64,000 nt of DNA from Pleodorina starrii (Eukaryota; Chlorophyta; Chlorophyceae; Chlamydomonadales; Volvocaceae): assembly GCA_030267565.1 (NCBI GenBank), contig BRXU01000010.1:1298501-1362500 (forward strand), given 5' to 3'. Positions 1 to 11,709 of the stretch are shown in pieces. The notes beneath the pieces are model-generated. The model ran no database searches and was not told where the DNA came from. It worked only from the letters and a program-made list of their open reading frames with translations. A program made the translations under genes and the position numbers. How positions within the stretch are numbered: position 1 is the stretch's first letter; the number at the start of each line of letters is the position of its first letter.

Positions 1-3000
1 GCAGCAGCAGGGGGCAGATACGCCTCCGCGGCTGGCCAGCGGCAGCAGCATGCCGGAGCCCGTTGCGGCGCCGCACTGCTGCCTGCAGCGACGTCGTGAG
101 GAGGACACGCCCGCCTGCACCGCAGCGCGGGCGGCGGCCTCGACGGCCGCAGCGGCAGGAGCAGGAGCACCTGCGGCAGCCGCTGAGTCGCCGCCGCTCG
201 AGTATGCTTCGCCCTGCGTTCTGCGTTCGCCGGATCGGGAGGACGCGGCCTCAGTCGCTGCCACACGCCGCGACCTGGCTCCGGAGCTGAGGTTGGACCT
301 GCCGCCGCCGCCGCCGCCGTCACTGCCCGGGACGTCGCTGCCTGCCACATCGTCGCCGCCGCCACCGCCACCACGCGAGGCGGCGGTGCCTGAGCCCGGA
401 GGCGGCGAGCGGCTGTGGTCGTTCGCCGCCACCGCGCGGACGCAGCAGGTTGGGGCCGCTGCGGATCCGCCGGTGGCGGCGGCGGCGGCGGCGCCGCCGG
501 CGGGCCGGCGGTCGGTGTTGTACAACTCCCCTGTTCGGCAAATCACGGTTATGTTCAAGGCAAGTGCGCAGTGAGCGTGCGTACTATGTATGCGCTCCTG
601 TGCACATGTTGTTACGGTGCTTGCCCCGCGTCAAGACACCCGACCATTAAACAGACATACCAAATGACCCGGTGCGTGCGGACGAGTGCGCAAATATTCA
701 TTTCTGCCATTACATCTACAAGCCTTGCTGCCTGCTCCGTAGTTTCCTGCCAACCCCTCTCCTATACTAATATTCATTCCAAGTAAGCCTACCTTGCTGT
801 CTGCTCCGTATTCTCCCCCACGCCAACCCGCCCCGCTTACGCAGCTGGACAGCCCTCCCGATGTGCCGTACGAACGAGTGGCCACCTCGCTGACCGCCGC
901 GGCGCACACCGTCGTGGACGAGGTGATGGGCGGGCTGCGGCGCGAGGGGCCCGACGCCGCTGACGCTGCTGTCGCTGACGCGCCGGCGGCTCGTCGGCCG
1001 AGCGCCGGCGGCAATCTGCCGCCGCGCCGGTGGCTGAGCCACACGACCCAGGTGCACTGCCTGCGCGGCTGTGTGGAGATACTGCTGAGGCTGCAGGTAA
1101 AGGCGGGGGAGGGGCGGGCGGGACGGAAAGAAGAGGCACGGGGCGTGCGTAGTGGCACGCAGGGATGCATGCGTGCCTGCGGCTTTGCGGCTGCGTCATG
1201 TCGCGTTGTCGCGTTGGTCTGTTCGGCTGCTGTGCGAAGCGGCCAGGAAACGCCGGCGGCGCACGTGCTGTGCTGTGCTGTGCTGGCGACCGTTTTGTTG
1301 CTGCATCGGGTATGGAGAAACGAATACAGAGAAAGGCAAATGAAGCCCGCGCGAGGACAGCGAGCGTCCGCGTCATCCTCTCCATGCACACACATAGCAC
1401 TGCCTGGACAGCGGTCACACTGCCAGTGGTAGTTGACGAGCCCAGCAGAAGCTAGACCACCCAGCTGCCGCCTGATTCATATCTCAACGAAGCGCCGCTT
1501 GCTCCCGCTCCCCCCTCCGCAGTATGAAGGCGATGATCTGCAGGAGCAGGAGCTGGCCGGGGCGCTGACGGGGCTGGAGCGAGAGCTGCGGCAGCGGGCG
1601 GCGGTCAGCGGCAGCGGCAGCAGCGGCTCCGAGTCTGAGTCGGCCGCCGGCCAAAGCAGCGGCCACGGCAGTAGCAGCCGAAGCGCCGCGCCGCCTGCGG
1701 CAGATGTCGAGTCCCAATATCCGGTGAGGTGGTATCCGGTGGGTTGGCTGGGGTGGATGGCGTCAGGGAATGTGGGGGTTTGCGGTGGCGGTGCGTGGTA
1801 TGGCGGAATGACGTAACATGTGCGCCAGGCCAGGCGCACGCGGCTGGCGCAAGTGCGTTGTGTTTCCGCCATGTAATGATGGTTGATATTCGGTTAAATG
1901 GATGAGGGCGGTCCCATGCATAGCTGGCGGGGTGCCTGTGGTGTGGTTGTCCGAACGGATGAGTGACCCACCCACCCACCCATTTGTAGCACCGCGAAAT
2001 GACGTTTGTTTGCGTGCTGATCGTAAGGTTGTGCGATTGACATAATGCTTGTATGCACATGGTTGCCTGTCCTTACACTGGTGGGAAGCGTGCGTACCTC
2101 GCCTAAAACCATAAAACAAACCTAAAACCCCAAAAATCCTCCCTCGCCATCGGTGTAATTTCGTGGACTTGAACTGACTCTGCCCCGCGGCTTCATTTTC
2201 CCTGCGCCCGCCCTTGCACCCGCCCGGCCGCCAGGTCATTGTCCTCCAGCACCCGCCAGTGGCGCCGCCGCCGGGCTCGCCTCCTGATCCCCTCGGCACC
2301 GCCGCCACGACTTCTGTCCAGCACCCACCGTCGGCCACCATTCTGCCAGCAGCAGCCGCGCCCGACACCGCCGCCGTTGCCGCTCCGGCGCTAGCAGCAG
2401 CCGGCAGCGGCGGCGGTGTCGGCGGTGTCGGCGCTGCCGGCCAGGAGGCGCTGGTGAATGTGCGTTTCGCCACTGCCCTGCCCTTGGTAGCCTACATGCA
2501 CCCGCCAGTCCTGGCCGCAACGGTGGCGACCTCCCCGTTTGGCACTGCCACAAGCGAGGATAGCGGCGTCTTCGCGAGCGTCGGTGGTTTCGGCGCCGGT
2601 ACCGGGGCTGGCGAGCCGGCGGTGGCGGCGAGTTGGCTTGTCGGCCATCAGCAGGCGCCACACGCTTCCGTGGCTGCGCAGCCGGGCGGCGGAGATGGTG
2701 GTGGCGATGCTGGCGGCGGCGGCGGATTGGTGGGCGGGGGAGGAGCGGTTCTACCGCCACCGCAGCAGCTGCTGAGGATCATGGAGCCCTGGAGCAGCGC
2801 CGACTGCAGCGGCTACTTCTCACCGAGCCGCGGCGCGAGCGGGCATGGCAACGGCCGCGGGGGCAGCGCCAACGGCGCCGCCAGCGGCGACGTCAGCAGC
2901 GGCGCCGTCACCGACAGCACCCGCGGCAGCGATCCCGGGGCCGCGAGTGCAACTGGCGCCGTCCACAGCGGCCCACGTGGCCACCACCGTGTCAGCGCAG

Positions 3001-6000
3001 GTCCCCCGCTGCTTTCCATTCCGAGTGTGGAACTGGGTACGCCTGCAAGCCAGCAGCAGGCGCTGTCGAGGAGCGGCTCGGCGGCCAAAGCGGCGGACTG
3101 GGCCGCCGCGGTGGCGGAGCCGCCCCTAGCCGCCGCGATACTGGGCGGCGGAGGCCCCCCTGAAGCCGCAGCGCTGCTGCTCCTGGAGGCTGCTGCCCAT
3201 CAGCAGCACCATCACCATGCCGCCGCGTCGCAGCACCGTTTCCGGAGGCGCTCCGTCGTCACCAGCGGCGCCGCCAGCAGCGCCGAAGGCGGCGGCGCGG
3301 CTGGATCGGCGGGCGAAGGCCATCGCCGGCCCCCGCGCCGACGGAGGACGTTTGACGCGTCGCACTTCATCGCCCGGGGTGGCGGCAGTGATGGCGACTC
3401 GGGCGGCCAAAGCAGGGCCTGTCCGCCGCACGGTGCGCAGGCGCCTGCGGACCGCCGGAAGCTCGGCGGCAGCGCTGCCGCCGGAGGTGCCGCCAGCGGC
3501 GGCGGCGGCAGCGGGGCTATCCGTTACCATCCGCAGGGGCCGGAGGAAGGCGCCGAGGCATCTGCAGCCCTCGGGCAGCCGCCGGGAGCCGCACTGGGGC
3601 CAGCGGCGGCAGCGCAGCCTGTTCCGGAGAGCCGTGCGGGACAGGGCGAGGGCCTGGGTTGGGAGGAACGTCCGTCGCCCGCGGCCAACCCTGCGTCCGG
3701 GCACCAGCGCAGGAGCAGCGCCCGACACCGCCTGGCCTCGGCGCCGCCGGGGGCGCTTGATCTGCTGGCGCCTTTCGGGCCCGATGATCCCCTGGCGCTA
3801 CCTGCCAAGCAGCCGGCGCAGCAGGGCCTTCCGCAACACCCCCGCCAGCACTACCACCACCATTACCATCGCCCCCAGCACGAGCAGCTGCTGATACACG
3901 ACCACAAGGACCCGGAGCAGCAGCACAGCCCCGATACGGCTCACCACCAACACCAGCATCACCAGCACGTCCGCCGCCTGAGCGACTCACTCCGCACCAC
4001 CGACCCGGCGGAAAGGCCGCCTCCGTCGCCGCCACCGCAGCGAGGCAGCCTCCCGCCGTTTGTGGCTGCGGCCCCGGCCTCGCCGTCGCGACAGTGGGCG
4101 CTGCGGCCGCCGGAGGTGATCCTAGAGGATGTCGTGGTTGAGGGCGTCGCGGAGTCGGCGATGTCGCTGCTGCCGCTCTCTGCTGGTGCCTTTGCAATTA
4201 CCCGCAGCAGGACGGCGGGCGGCAATGGCGGCGTGCGTATCGACCTGTTCTTTGACACGGATGCCCCCATAGTGGGCGGGGCAGGCGGACGCACCGACGG
4301 CAGCGGTGGATCCGGTAGCAGCCAGGACAGCAGCGGCGGGCGCGGCAGCGATGGCAGCAGCGATTGCGGCGGCGGCCCCGAGCAGCGGACTCTGCAGCAG
4401 CAGCCGCTGCAGGCCCCACCGCCCTCCGTGGACGTGCGTGTAGTTGTGAAGCAGCACGGGTCGGTGGTGGCGGAGGTGGAGCGGCTCACGGTGGGCTACC
4501 CCAGGGGGGTGAGCGTCAGGTGGGTACATGCCGGTACTTGCCGGGACAGGCGGGGGGGGGACAGGGAGTAAGGGGAAGAGGCGGGCGGAGGGACGGGAGC
4601 AGGCGGCAACCTCGCGCGTTGGTCGGAGCGTGTGCCTGCAAAGTGGAAGGGTGATCTGCAGCGTGGGGCCATGAAGGGTGATCTGCAGCGTGGGGCCATG
4701 GGAACGGGGACGAGGCGGAGCTTGGTCGGAAGCCGGAAGCCGGCCTACAGCTGCCTTGAGCGATGCACCGGAAGGCAAGTCCGTCCGGCCATGCGGGCCC
4801 GTGCTTGTCCCTTGCGGTGGTACCGGTAGGTGGAGGCCCAAGGGCGAGCACCAGGCCTCTCTCAAATCCCCTGCTGTCACCGCTGCATGCGTGCCGGCGG
4901 TGGCGCCCATCTCCCCATGCCCTTCAGTTCTGATGGTGCGCCGTTCTGAAGTGTGTCTTGTGTGCGCCCTTGCCTGCTGCAGACTGGACCTGTCGGGCAT
5001 CGAGGAGGGCAGCGCGGCGCTGCTGGTGCTGCCCTATCCACAGCCGGTGGGCAATCAGCCGGCCGCGCAAGCCCAGGCGGTGCTGGAGGCCGAGGCGCCG
5101 GCGGCAGCCCTCCTTTACACCCCCCTTGCGATCGTGCCGCCGCTGGTAGCTTCGGAGCTGCGAGGCCTGATGCACGAGATGCAGCGCGCCGCCGCCACCG
5201 GGCCCCGACGCGCTGACCCACGGGTCGTCCGCGCCCGCGCCTTCACGCACCACTTCTCCGCGCTCGTGTCGGACATTGTGTCGCTGCTGCTGGGCTGCGA
5301 GAGGGTCGCGGAGGAGGCTGAGGCGGTCAGTGCCGCCGGAGATGGCGGCGGCGCCGCACCAGCGGCCGACAGCCGCTCTGCTGCGGCCTTCTTGGTGCGG
5401 CGCCAGGAGGAGCTGCGGGTGCTGGGCATCGGTCTGGTGTCATACTTGATCGAGATGGGCCTTGTGGCCACTGTACGGTACCTGCTGGACGAGGTGCAGA
5501 GCGCAGGTGGGACCCGGGCGGGGGTGATGGGTGAAGGACAGGTGATAGGTGAGGCATGGCGCGCGCAGAAGGTGCCTCGGCAGCGCAGGCTTTGCACGCA
5601 CGTGTGTACCCAGCTGGGACTCACCTGAATCTGAAGGCCATGCACCATGCACGCCGGACTGATGAGCCGAGGGATGCTGATGGGTTTTCCATCGCCCTCC
5701 GTGGCATTCGCACCCTTCCCAGGCGCTGGCGCGTCGTTCATTGCCGTCCTCGACAACGACGTGTTTCCGTCTTTCAGCCCCTGGCTGAAGCTATCGGTAC
5801 TTGCGTGCGCACCTTTTCAGCTGTACACAGCCTGACGGCCACCGTGCGTTCCTTTGCTGTTGCATCTGTTGCTGTCGCACAGGCGTGGAGATCCGGAGCG
5901 GTGACCTGGTCGGGGAGGAGGCGGTGCGCCACATCCTAGGGATGTCGCTGGGGGAGGGGCTGTTGTCCTCGCCGAACCAGCAGCGAGAGCAGCAGCAGCA

Positions 6001-7834
6001 AGAGCAAGAGCAACGCGGGACTCCAGAGGCCGGGTCGGGGGCAGCGGGCAAAGCTGCCGCCCAACTGGAGACGGCGGGTCGCGCGGTAGGGCCGCCGGAC
6101 GCCGCCTTCCGAGTGCCACCGCCAACCATGGGTCAAGGTGGCGGCGGCGGCGGCGGCGGCGGCCTGCACGCCCCCCGAGGCGCAAGCGGCGGCCCAGTCG
6201 CAGCGGATCATCATCAGCAGCAGCAGCAGCAGCAGCCGCAAGAGCAATGGCAGGGCGACGGTACACCTTACACCGCCGGCGGCGCAAGCAAGCGACCCAG
6301 CAGCAGTAATGGCAGCAGTAGCCGCATCCGGCCTGGCTTCGACACTGTGGGTGACGCGGCCATTGCCGGCGGCCGGCCCGCGGCTCCCGGGCTGCGGGAG
6401 GTTCTGCTGGGCTTCCGCTCGCCCGACCTGGAGCGCCGCTTTCAGGCGTTTCTGGGCAGTGCGTCGCGGTGGCAGGAGAAAGCCATCTCCATGGCCCTGC
6501 CGGCGGCCCTGCCGCTGGTGCTCTCCATCCTGGCAGTGGCAGCGGGCCCCGACGCAACGGGCTCAATGCTTCTGGGCGGTGGGAAGGGCGCCGCGGTGCT
6601 GATGGACGGTGGTGGGCGTTGCGGCGGCGCCAGCTGCATCAAGGGCGATGTCGGCGGTGACGGCGGCGGCGGCGGCGGCGTGCAGGCGCTGATGCCGCTG
6701 CGGCCGGTCGTGGACTTGCTGCCGGTGGCGGTGGCGGCGCTGGGGGTGGCCGTGGGTCTGCTGTCACTCCCCGCGGCGCTGTGCAGGGCAATCGTCCCCG
6801 ACGAGGCCCCGGGCGTCGTGATGCAGCGGTGAGGGCTGCGCTTTGTGCCTCCCCCCGCAGGCAGGCATGCGTGTGACCTAGAGCCAGCGCGAAACCTCTG
6901 CTTGCGTCGTGCTAGATGACGGAAGCACTCCGAAGCGGCAGCAGTGCTTCCGTCCATCCAGCGGCAGCAGTGCTTCCATCCATCCCCCCCCACACACGCG
7001 GCATGCAGTACTGCCACAGTCCAGTCCCAACAGTTCAGGCAAGAGGCGGCTGCGGCACCGAGCGGCCGGACGCCGCATCCGGGGCGTCCTGTCCTGTCAT
7101 GTCCTGTCATGCCATGTCACGGCATGTCACGGCATGGCATGGCACGTCGCTGCCCGCGCGCTCCTGAAAACACTCCCGATCCCGAATTCCCGATCCCTGG
7201 GGCCCCAGGTGCCGCGAGGTGGTGGTGCGGCTGGTGCACTTCGCCGCAACGGCCCTGCCGGTGGTCTTCGTGTGGATGACGTCGCGGCCCCCGACCGACC
7301 CCCTCATGTGGGCCGCCTACACAGTCGCGGCGCTGGTGGTGGTGCTGCAACCGGCCATGGCCTCCGTGAGTGGTGCACGCTGCTCAAATCCATTGGCCCC
7401 TCCCTGAACGATGCCACCTCTCCCCGCGCTGCCGCTCTGCTCATACAAGTTCTTGGTCTTTCTTCCTGGTCTTCGCTGTATCTGGACTTTTCAGTAGTGG
7501 GTATCTGGGCGACTGGTTGCTGCAATCCAACCAAATCCAATGCCGCGTTTCAATCCTCCCCCTCGCGCTGCGCTTCACGGTCATGCAACCCAACTGCTGC
7601 CGCCAACAGGTCCGCTTCTTGTCGTACCACATGTGCTGGGCCCTGGATCTCATCGTCCTGGGGTCGTTGGCCTGCAAAGTGGTCGGCGTGACGGAGGGGC
7701 TGCAGGGCGTCAGCGGAGCGCGGGGCGCGCCGCCGGGGGTCGCGGTCGCTGCCGCTGCCGCCGGGCTGCTGGCGGCGTCCGCTGCTCTGACAGCCTGGAT
7801 CGACCTGCAATGGCGGCGAACCTTCCTGCAGTAG
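1..7834 (+). CDS. Gene 1 (3' part): large polytopic membrane protein of a tandem family, function unknown
   Basis: Inferred exons: <1-559 (E6), 845-1096 (E7), 1523-1723 (E8), 2235-4519 (E9), 4983-5506 (E10), 5883-6828 (E11+E12 fused), 7209-7365 (E13) and 7610-7834 (E14, stop TAG). Intron phases agree with the three paralogs downstream. Conserved blocks are RWLSHTTQVHCLRGCVE in E7, KQHGSVVAEVERLTVGYPRG at the end of E9 and LDLSGIEEG at the start of E10. The C-terminal third has about five hydrophobic segments, in E12 (starting ALPAALPLVLSILAVAAG), E13 and E14. E9 is unusually long (761 codons against about 190-240 in the paralogs) and is mostly Ala/Gly/Ser/Pro-rich, with His- and Gln-rich stretches, so it is probably disordered. 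Two oddities: the donor after E6 is GC (AAG|GCAAGT), and the intron that splits E11 from E12 in genes 2 and 3 is absent. The 5' end lies outside the window. I do not recognise the family; a membrane location is inferred from hydrophobicity only. Confidence 0.75.
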
Positions 7835-9716
7835 GCAGAGGGTGTGGGAAGGGCAATGGGCAAGGGCAGGAGGGTCAGTGGGGTATGAGGGGAATCGGTA
7901 AGGCTCCGGATGGGGAGGGCACGCGGCCTGAGGCCATGCACGCACGCTGGGGCCGGAGCGCCTGCGAGGCAGGCGGTCGGCCATGCGTGCGACTGGGCCC
8001 ATGACTGGCTGGGCGTGGCGTCTCGTCGATCCGGCCGAAACCCCCCGACAACAGACATACATTTGGCGGCTGCCGACGTTGCGACGGTTGCGACGGAGGG
8101 GCGGCGGATCGCCGAGGAGTGGCCACTGTGATGTGATGTGTGCCGCCTGGATGTGATGTGATGTGATGTGATGTGGTGCGTGGCGTGTCTTCTTGCTTTC
8201 TGATGATCGTGTCAGGCAATAAAATGCCCGTTGATGCGCGGGCGTTGCTCGTGGCCGCGCTTGCTTCGTTGCCAGAAGCCAATGACCAGGTCCGTGCACG
8301 CAGGGCAGGGTGGCACCCACATTCGTAAGGCCGCTCTGGTCGGGTTGGGGCGTGCATGGTTGAACAGTCGTCGTAGCTGTTGTAGCGCTCGCACGAACCC
8401 TGGTTTTCCTACGTCCCGTTTCGTTTTTTTGTTGCCGGTCACAAGTGTGTGTTTCGTCCATTGGCCGAGACTCCCACGCACGTGCTTATTTTAGTTGCTT
8501 CCGGGTCGGCTTGGATACCGTGCGTGATTGCAAGGCAGGCCAGCCTGTTTCAGTCAGCATGCCGAATTCGGACCCAACATGCTGAATCATCTTTTGCTCA
8601 ACGTTCTGGATCCCAACCATAACGTGCTAAAACCTTCTGATGCCACCAACATTTCGCACGGTGCCCTGCTTGCCGCTTTGTCGTTAAATTCTCCATTCCT
8701 TGCTTCACGACTACGAAGGAAGTGTGACCGCAAACGAAGCACCTGGTCGAGTTTGAGCTGGGTCTCTTTTAGAAGCCACCCGTGCGTCTGCCGCTGGCGG
8801 GGGAATGTGCCCTTGCGAAAGGCGTTTCGCACGATTGTTTTATACAGTCTTGCTGTTGCTTTCTCTGCAAACCCGGACGGCTGCAGAGGAGTAGACATCC
8901 AAATACATTGTCGTTGCGTATTGCGGATTCGGGACGTCAGTTGGCGGTTGTGGGAACCGTGGACCGTGTTTCGCACCGCGATTCACGAAGACACAGCACC
9001 CATCGCCCCCTGTGCATTTTGGAAGCCATATAGGCATAGTAGGTACAGCTTGTTAAGTCCGAGCGAGGCAATTAGTTAACCCCAGATATTGAGTTTTGGG
9101 GCGCTCTGCCTACAGTACTGCACGTGGAAACCATGTTATGCGTCGTTCCCAAGTTGTGCGCTGTTGTGTGAATGGGGCAAAAAAAATTTAACACGAATAT
9201 CTACAAGTGTCTACTGTACTCGATAGCAGGTGAACGGACCATCGCAGGGCCACCACGGATCACCATACCGGTACAACTTTTGCTCGATGCTGTCGCCGTC
9301 AACACTGGTTCCTCTCCGCCGCCTACGCACCCCCAGGGGTCACCCTGCAGGCATGCTGACAACCAAACAGACCCGGACCGCAAAGGTGACAGCGATTGGC
9401 ACCGTGGCACGGCAGCCAGCACACCCATACAGGCCCGCGCCGGACGCGCTTCACGGGTGGCTCCTGACCCGGCGGTACGAACCATGATATGAACCAAGGG
9501 CGGGAGGGCCACTGCAAGCTCCAGGCCGCCTACCTAGAACACGCACCCTGCCCGGCACCACACAGCCTCGGAGGCTCGCCGAACTTCGAACATCAACACA
9601 ATACAACACAACAAGGGAGAGTAAATACCGCTGCCCTCGTTGCCCCGCTCGCTGCCTCCTTGTACCCGCAGCCCGCCAAGGTTAGCAAGCAGGTTGGTGC
9701 ATCCACCCTATCTACT
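7835..9716. other. Intergenic region after gene 1, no supported gene
   Basis: This stretch presumably holds the 3' UTR of gene 1, but I see no TGTAA signal in the first 1.2 kb. A GATGT pentamer run lies at about 8150-8175. An AATAAA at about 8219 is not a typical volvocine signal. Between about 8500 and 9230 the base composition is clearly less GC-rich. Overlapping open frames of 129 aa (minus) and 183 aa (plus) exist there, but neither has a recognisable motif or splice context, so I do not call a gene. Confidence 0.4.
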
Positions 9717-9783
9717 AATTAATTAATTAATTAATTAATTAATTAATTAATTAATTAATTAATTAATTAATTAATTAATTAAT
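9717..9783. repeat. (TTAA)n microsatellite
   Basis: About 67 bp of uninterrupted AATT/TTAA tetranucleotide repeat. The tract is self-complementary and directly abuts a perfect hairpin on its right side. Confidence 0.95.
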
Positions 9784-9829
9784 AGCGATACACCCCTTAT
9801 CTACTACTGTAGCTAAGGGGTGTATCGCT
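9784..9829. repeat. Perfect 16-bp inverted repeat (hairpin)
   Basis: AGCGATACACCCCTTA (9784-9799) is followed after 14 nt by its exact reverse complement (9814-9829). The loop contains a further CTAC/GTAG pairing, so the whole unit could fold into one long hairpin. It begins at the last base of the TTAA array. It could be a collapsed MITE, a cruciform-forming site, or the terminator of a non-coding transcript; nothing decides between these. Confidence 0.85.
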
Positions 9830-10698
9830 GCAGGATCCGGGACTACGGCGAAAGTAACGGACCCTGGCCGGCGTCCGCTCACACACCGAACGGGAGCTGT
9901 GCCGCCCCCAGGCACGAACTGGCTGGCCACCTGGTCACGAGTACATCCGACACCACAGTCAACAGGGTGGAGACATCAAGATTATCGAATCTCTCGATAC
10001 CGTCGCGCCCCGACCGCGTTAAACGCTGGCACAGGCTGCCGCTGGTTGCCGCCCGTCAAACGATGCCGCTGACGCCGCGACACAGCGCCTCCAGCGAACT
10101 TCTCCTGAATGGCGCTGACATTCTTGCAGGAACCGATGCCGCTGCCGCCCGCGCCGCAGTTGGCCGTACTGCCCTGCGTGTCGTGTCGCGTGAAGCGCAA
10201 GCAGCAAGAGCGGGGCCGGCGGCGGGGAGTGCCTGTTCACGCACGCACTCAGCGACCGCACAGCCGCCGTGCGCGCTCTGCGTGCGTGAGCACTGAACGG
10301 AAGTCAAAGCACGGGAAACGGGACAGGCAGGCCGGACAGGCACACAGAGGTCGCCGGGCAGGTAGCTGAGGAACGCAAAATGCGGGTTGGGCAGGGCCCC
10401 TGCGGCGCATTCCAGGCTGCCGTCGTCGGCGGGAGCTCCGTCTGCATCTCCGGGCCCGTGGTTGGGCTTCAGCGGTGGTCGGGGCTCGGGGGGTGTCGCG
10501 GAGGTGGAAGACACTGATTGAGTGCTTGTGTACGCGTATGTATGACGCACACGGTTGTGTCTGCTCGCTCGCTCGCTCCGGTGTGAAAGAGCACCCGCCA
10601 GCACCGAGACGCAAGACGTGATACCCCAGCCAGGCAGCGTCTTCATGATGAGGATGGTGATGATGCATCGGTTCGCGCCCTTAGCTAGCGGGACGCAC

Positions 10699-11709
10699 CT
10701 TTCCTTGGTTCCTGGCGTCCCTCAGGCACACGTCCAGGCTGACGGCGAAACACCTGACCTGCTCCTCCTGCTCCTGCTCCCGCTGCTGCTCCTGCTCCTG
10801 CTCTGCGCCGCCGCCGTCGCCCGGGGTCCGGCCGCCGCGCGCCTGGAACTGCCACCGCCGCTGCTGATCCTCCTCTTCTTGCTGCCGCTTCTGCACTTGC
10901 AGCAGGTGCCTGCCGACCCACGGACCCGCGGGCGGCAGCTCCGACACCGCCGCCCGCTTGTACGACATAGTTGCATTCGCCGCCGCGGCCTTCGGCGCCC
11001 CATTCCAGCTGGCCTTAACCGTGGCGTTTGATGCAGCGGCAGCAGCAGCGGAGGTCACTGGAGACGAGGCCGCCCTCCCCGCGGCCATGCCCGCGGGCGG
11101 CGGCGCCGTCTCTTGGTGACCGCACTTTTCGCTGACGTGGATACATGCGCCGTCAAAGATGCTCAGAGAGGCGTCGCTGGTCCATGGCCGGCAGTCGGAG
11201 GGAGGGGCGCAGTGCCGGCAGGACCTGGACGTGGGACATGGAACATGGGAATCAAAGGAATCAGAGGAGACAGTGCGGGCAGATCAAAGGAATCAGAGGA
11301 GACAGTGCGGGCAGGACGTGGGGGCGGCAGGGCGGGCAGAGGCGTTATCAAGGGGGGCAGCAGGGCAGAGTGCGGGGGCGTGGTGCTTGCTGCACTCATC
11401 CACGGCTCTCGGCCCTTGAGGTTCATTCAACGTGTGCGCGTGCCACCTTTACAGCACGAGCGAGCTGCATTTCTGAAGGGAATGGGGTATGGTTCGCTGC
11501 CCCGCGGGAGGCAGGGGCGGCAGTCCATCGCAGAAACCAAGTGGGGCTCTCTCCCTCTCTCCCTCTCTCTCTCTCTCTCTCCCACTCACAGGTAGCAGGC
11601 CAGGTAAAGGTCGTTGTCATCGCCGGCGCACTGCTCGCAGCACGGCGCCGTGTCGCCGTCGGTGGCCGCCCCAGTGGCCTGTCGCAGCAGTCGCCCGCCG
11701 TGCGGCCTG
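10699..11709 (-). CDS. Putative minus-strand gene with a Cys-rich segment (partial model)
   Basis: Two exons join in phase on the minus strand: 11709-11590, ending at donor ACCT|GTGAGT, and 11176-10699, ending AAAG|GTGCGT. The first encodes a Cys-rich stretch (PCCEQCAGDDNDLYLACYL) that looks like part of a small zinc-binding module. The second continues with FDGACIHVSEKCGH, then an Ala-rich region and a Gln/Glu-rich helical stretch (around 10730-10900). The single-base phase match at the junction and the Cys spacing across it are the main support. A possible upstream exon ends near 11822. Possible downstream exons lie between 10513 and 9982, including an open stretch starting GSTANCGAGGSGIG that ends in a stop at 9982, but I could not join them in phase. 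I do not recognise the protein. A PHD-like finger was considered, but the full Cys/His pattern is not seen. Confidence 0.45.
11546..11589. repeat. CT-rich microsatellite in an intron
   Basis: A run of CTCTCC/CT units, GA-rich on the minus strand. It lies directly downstream of the minus-strand donor at 11589 and so inside the inferred intron of the Cys-rich gene. Confidence 0.8.

Noticed and set aside
2236..4489. Several long minus-strand frames across E9 of gene 1
   Set aside because: Antisense shadows expected in GC-rich codon-biased DNA; the plus frame carries the conserved end block and correct splice phases.
8216..8224. AATAAA as the poly(A) signal of gene 1
   Set aside because: Volvocine genes typically use TGTAA; a lone AATAAA in 1 kb is weak evidence.
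8528..9079. 183-aa plus and 129-aa minus overlapping frames
   Set aside because: Mutually antisense, without motifs; not enough to call a gene.
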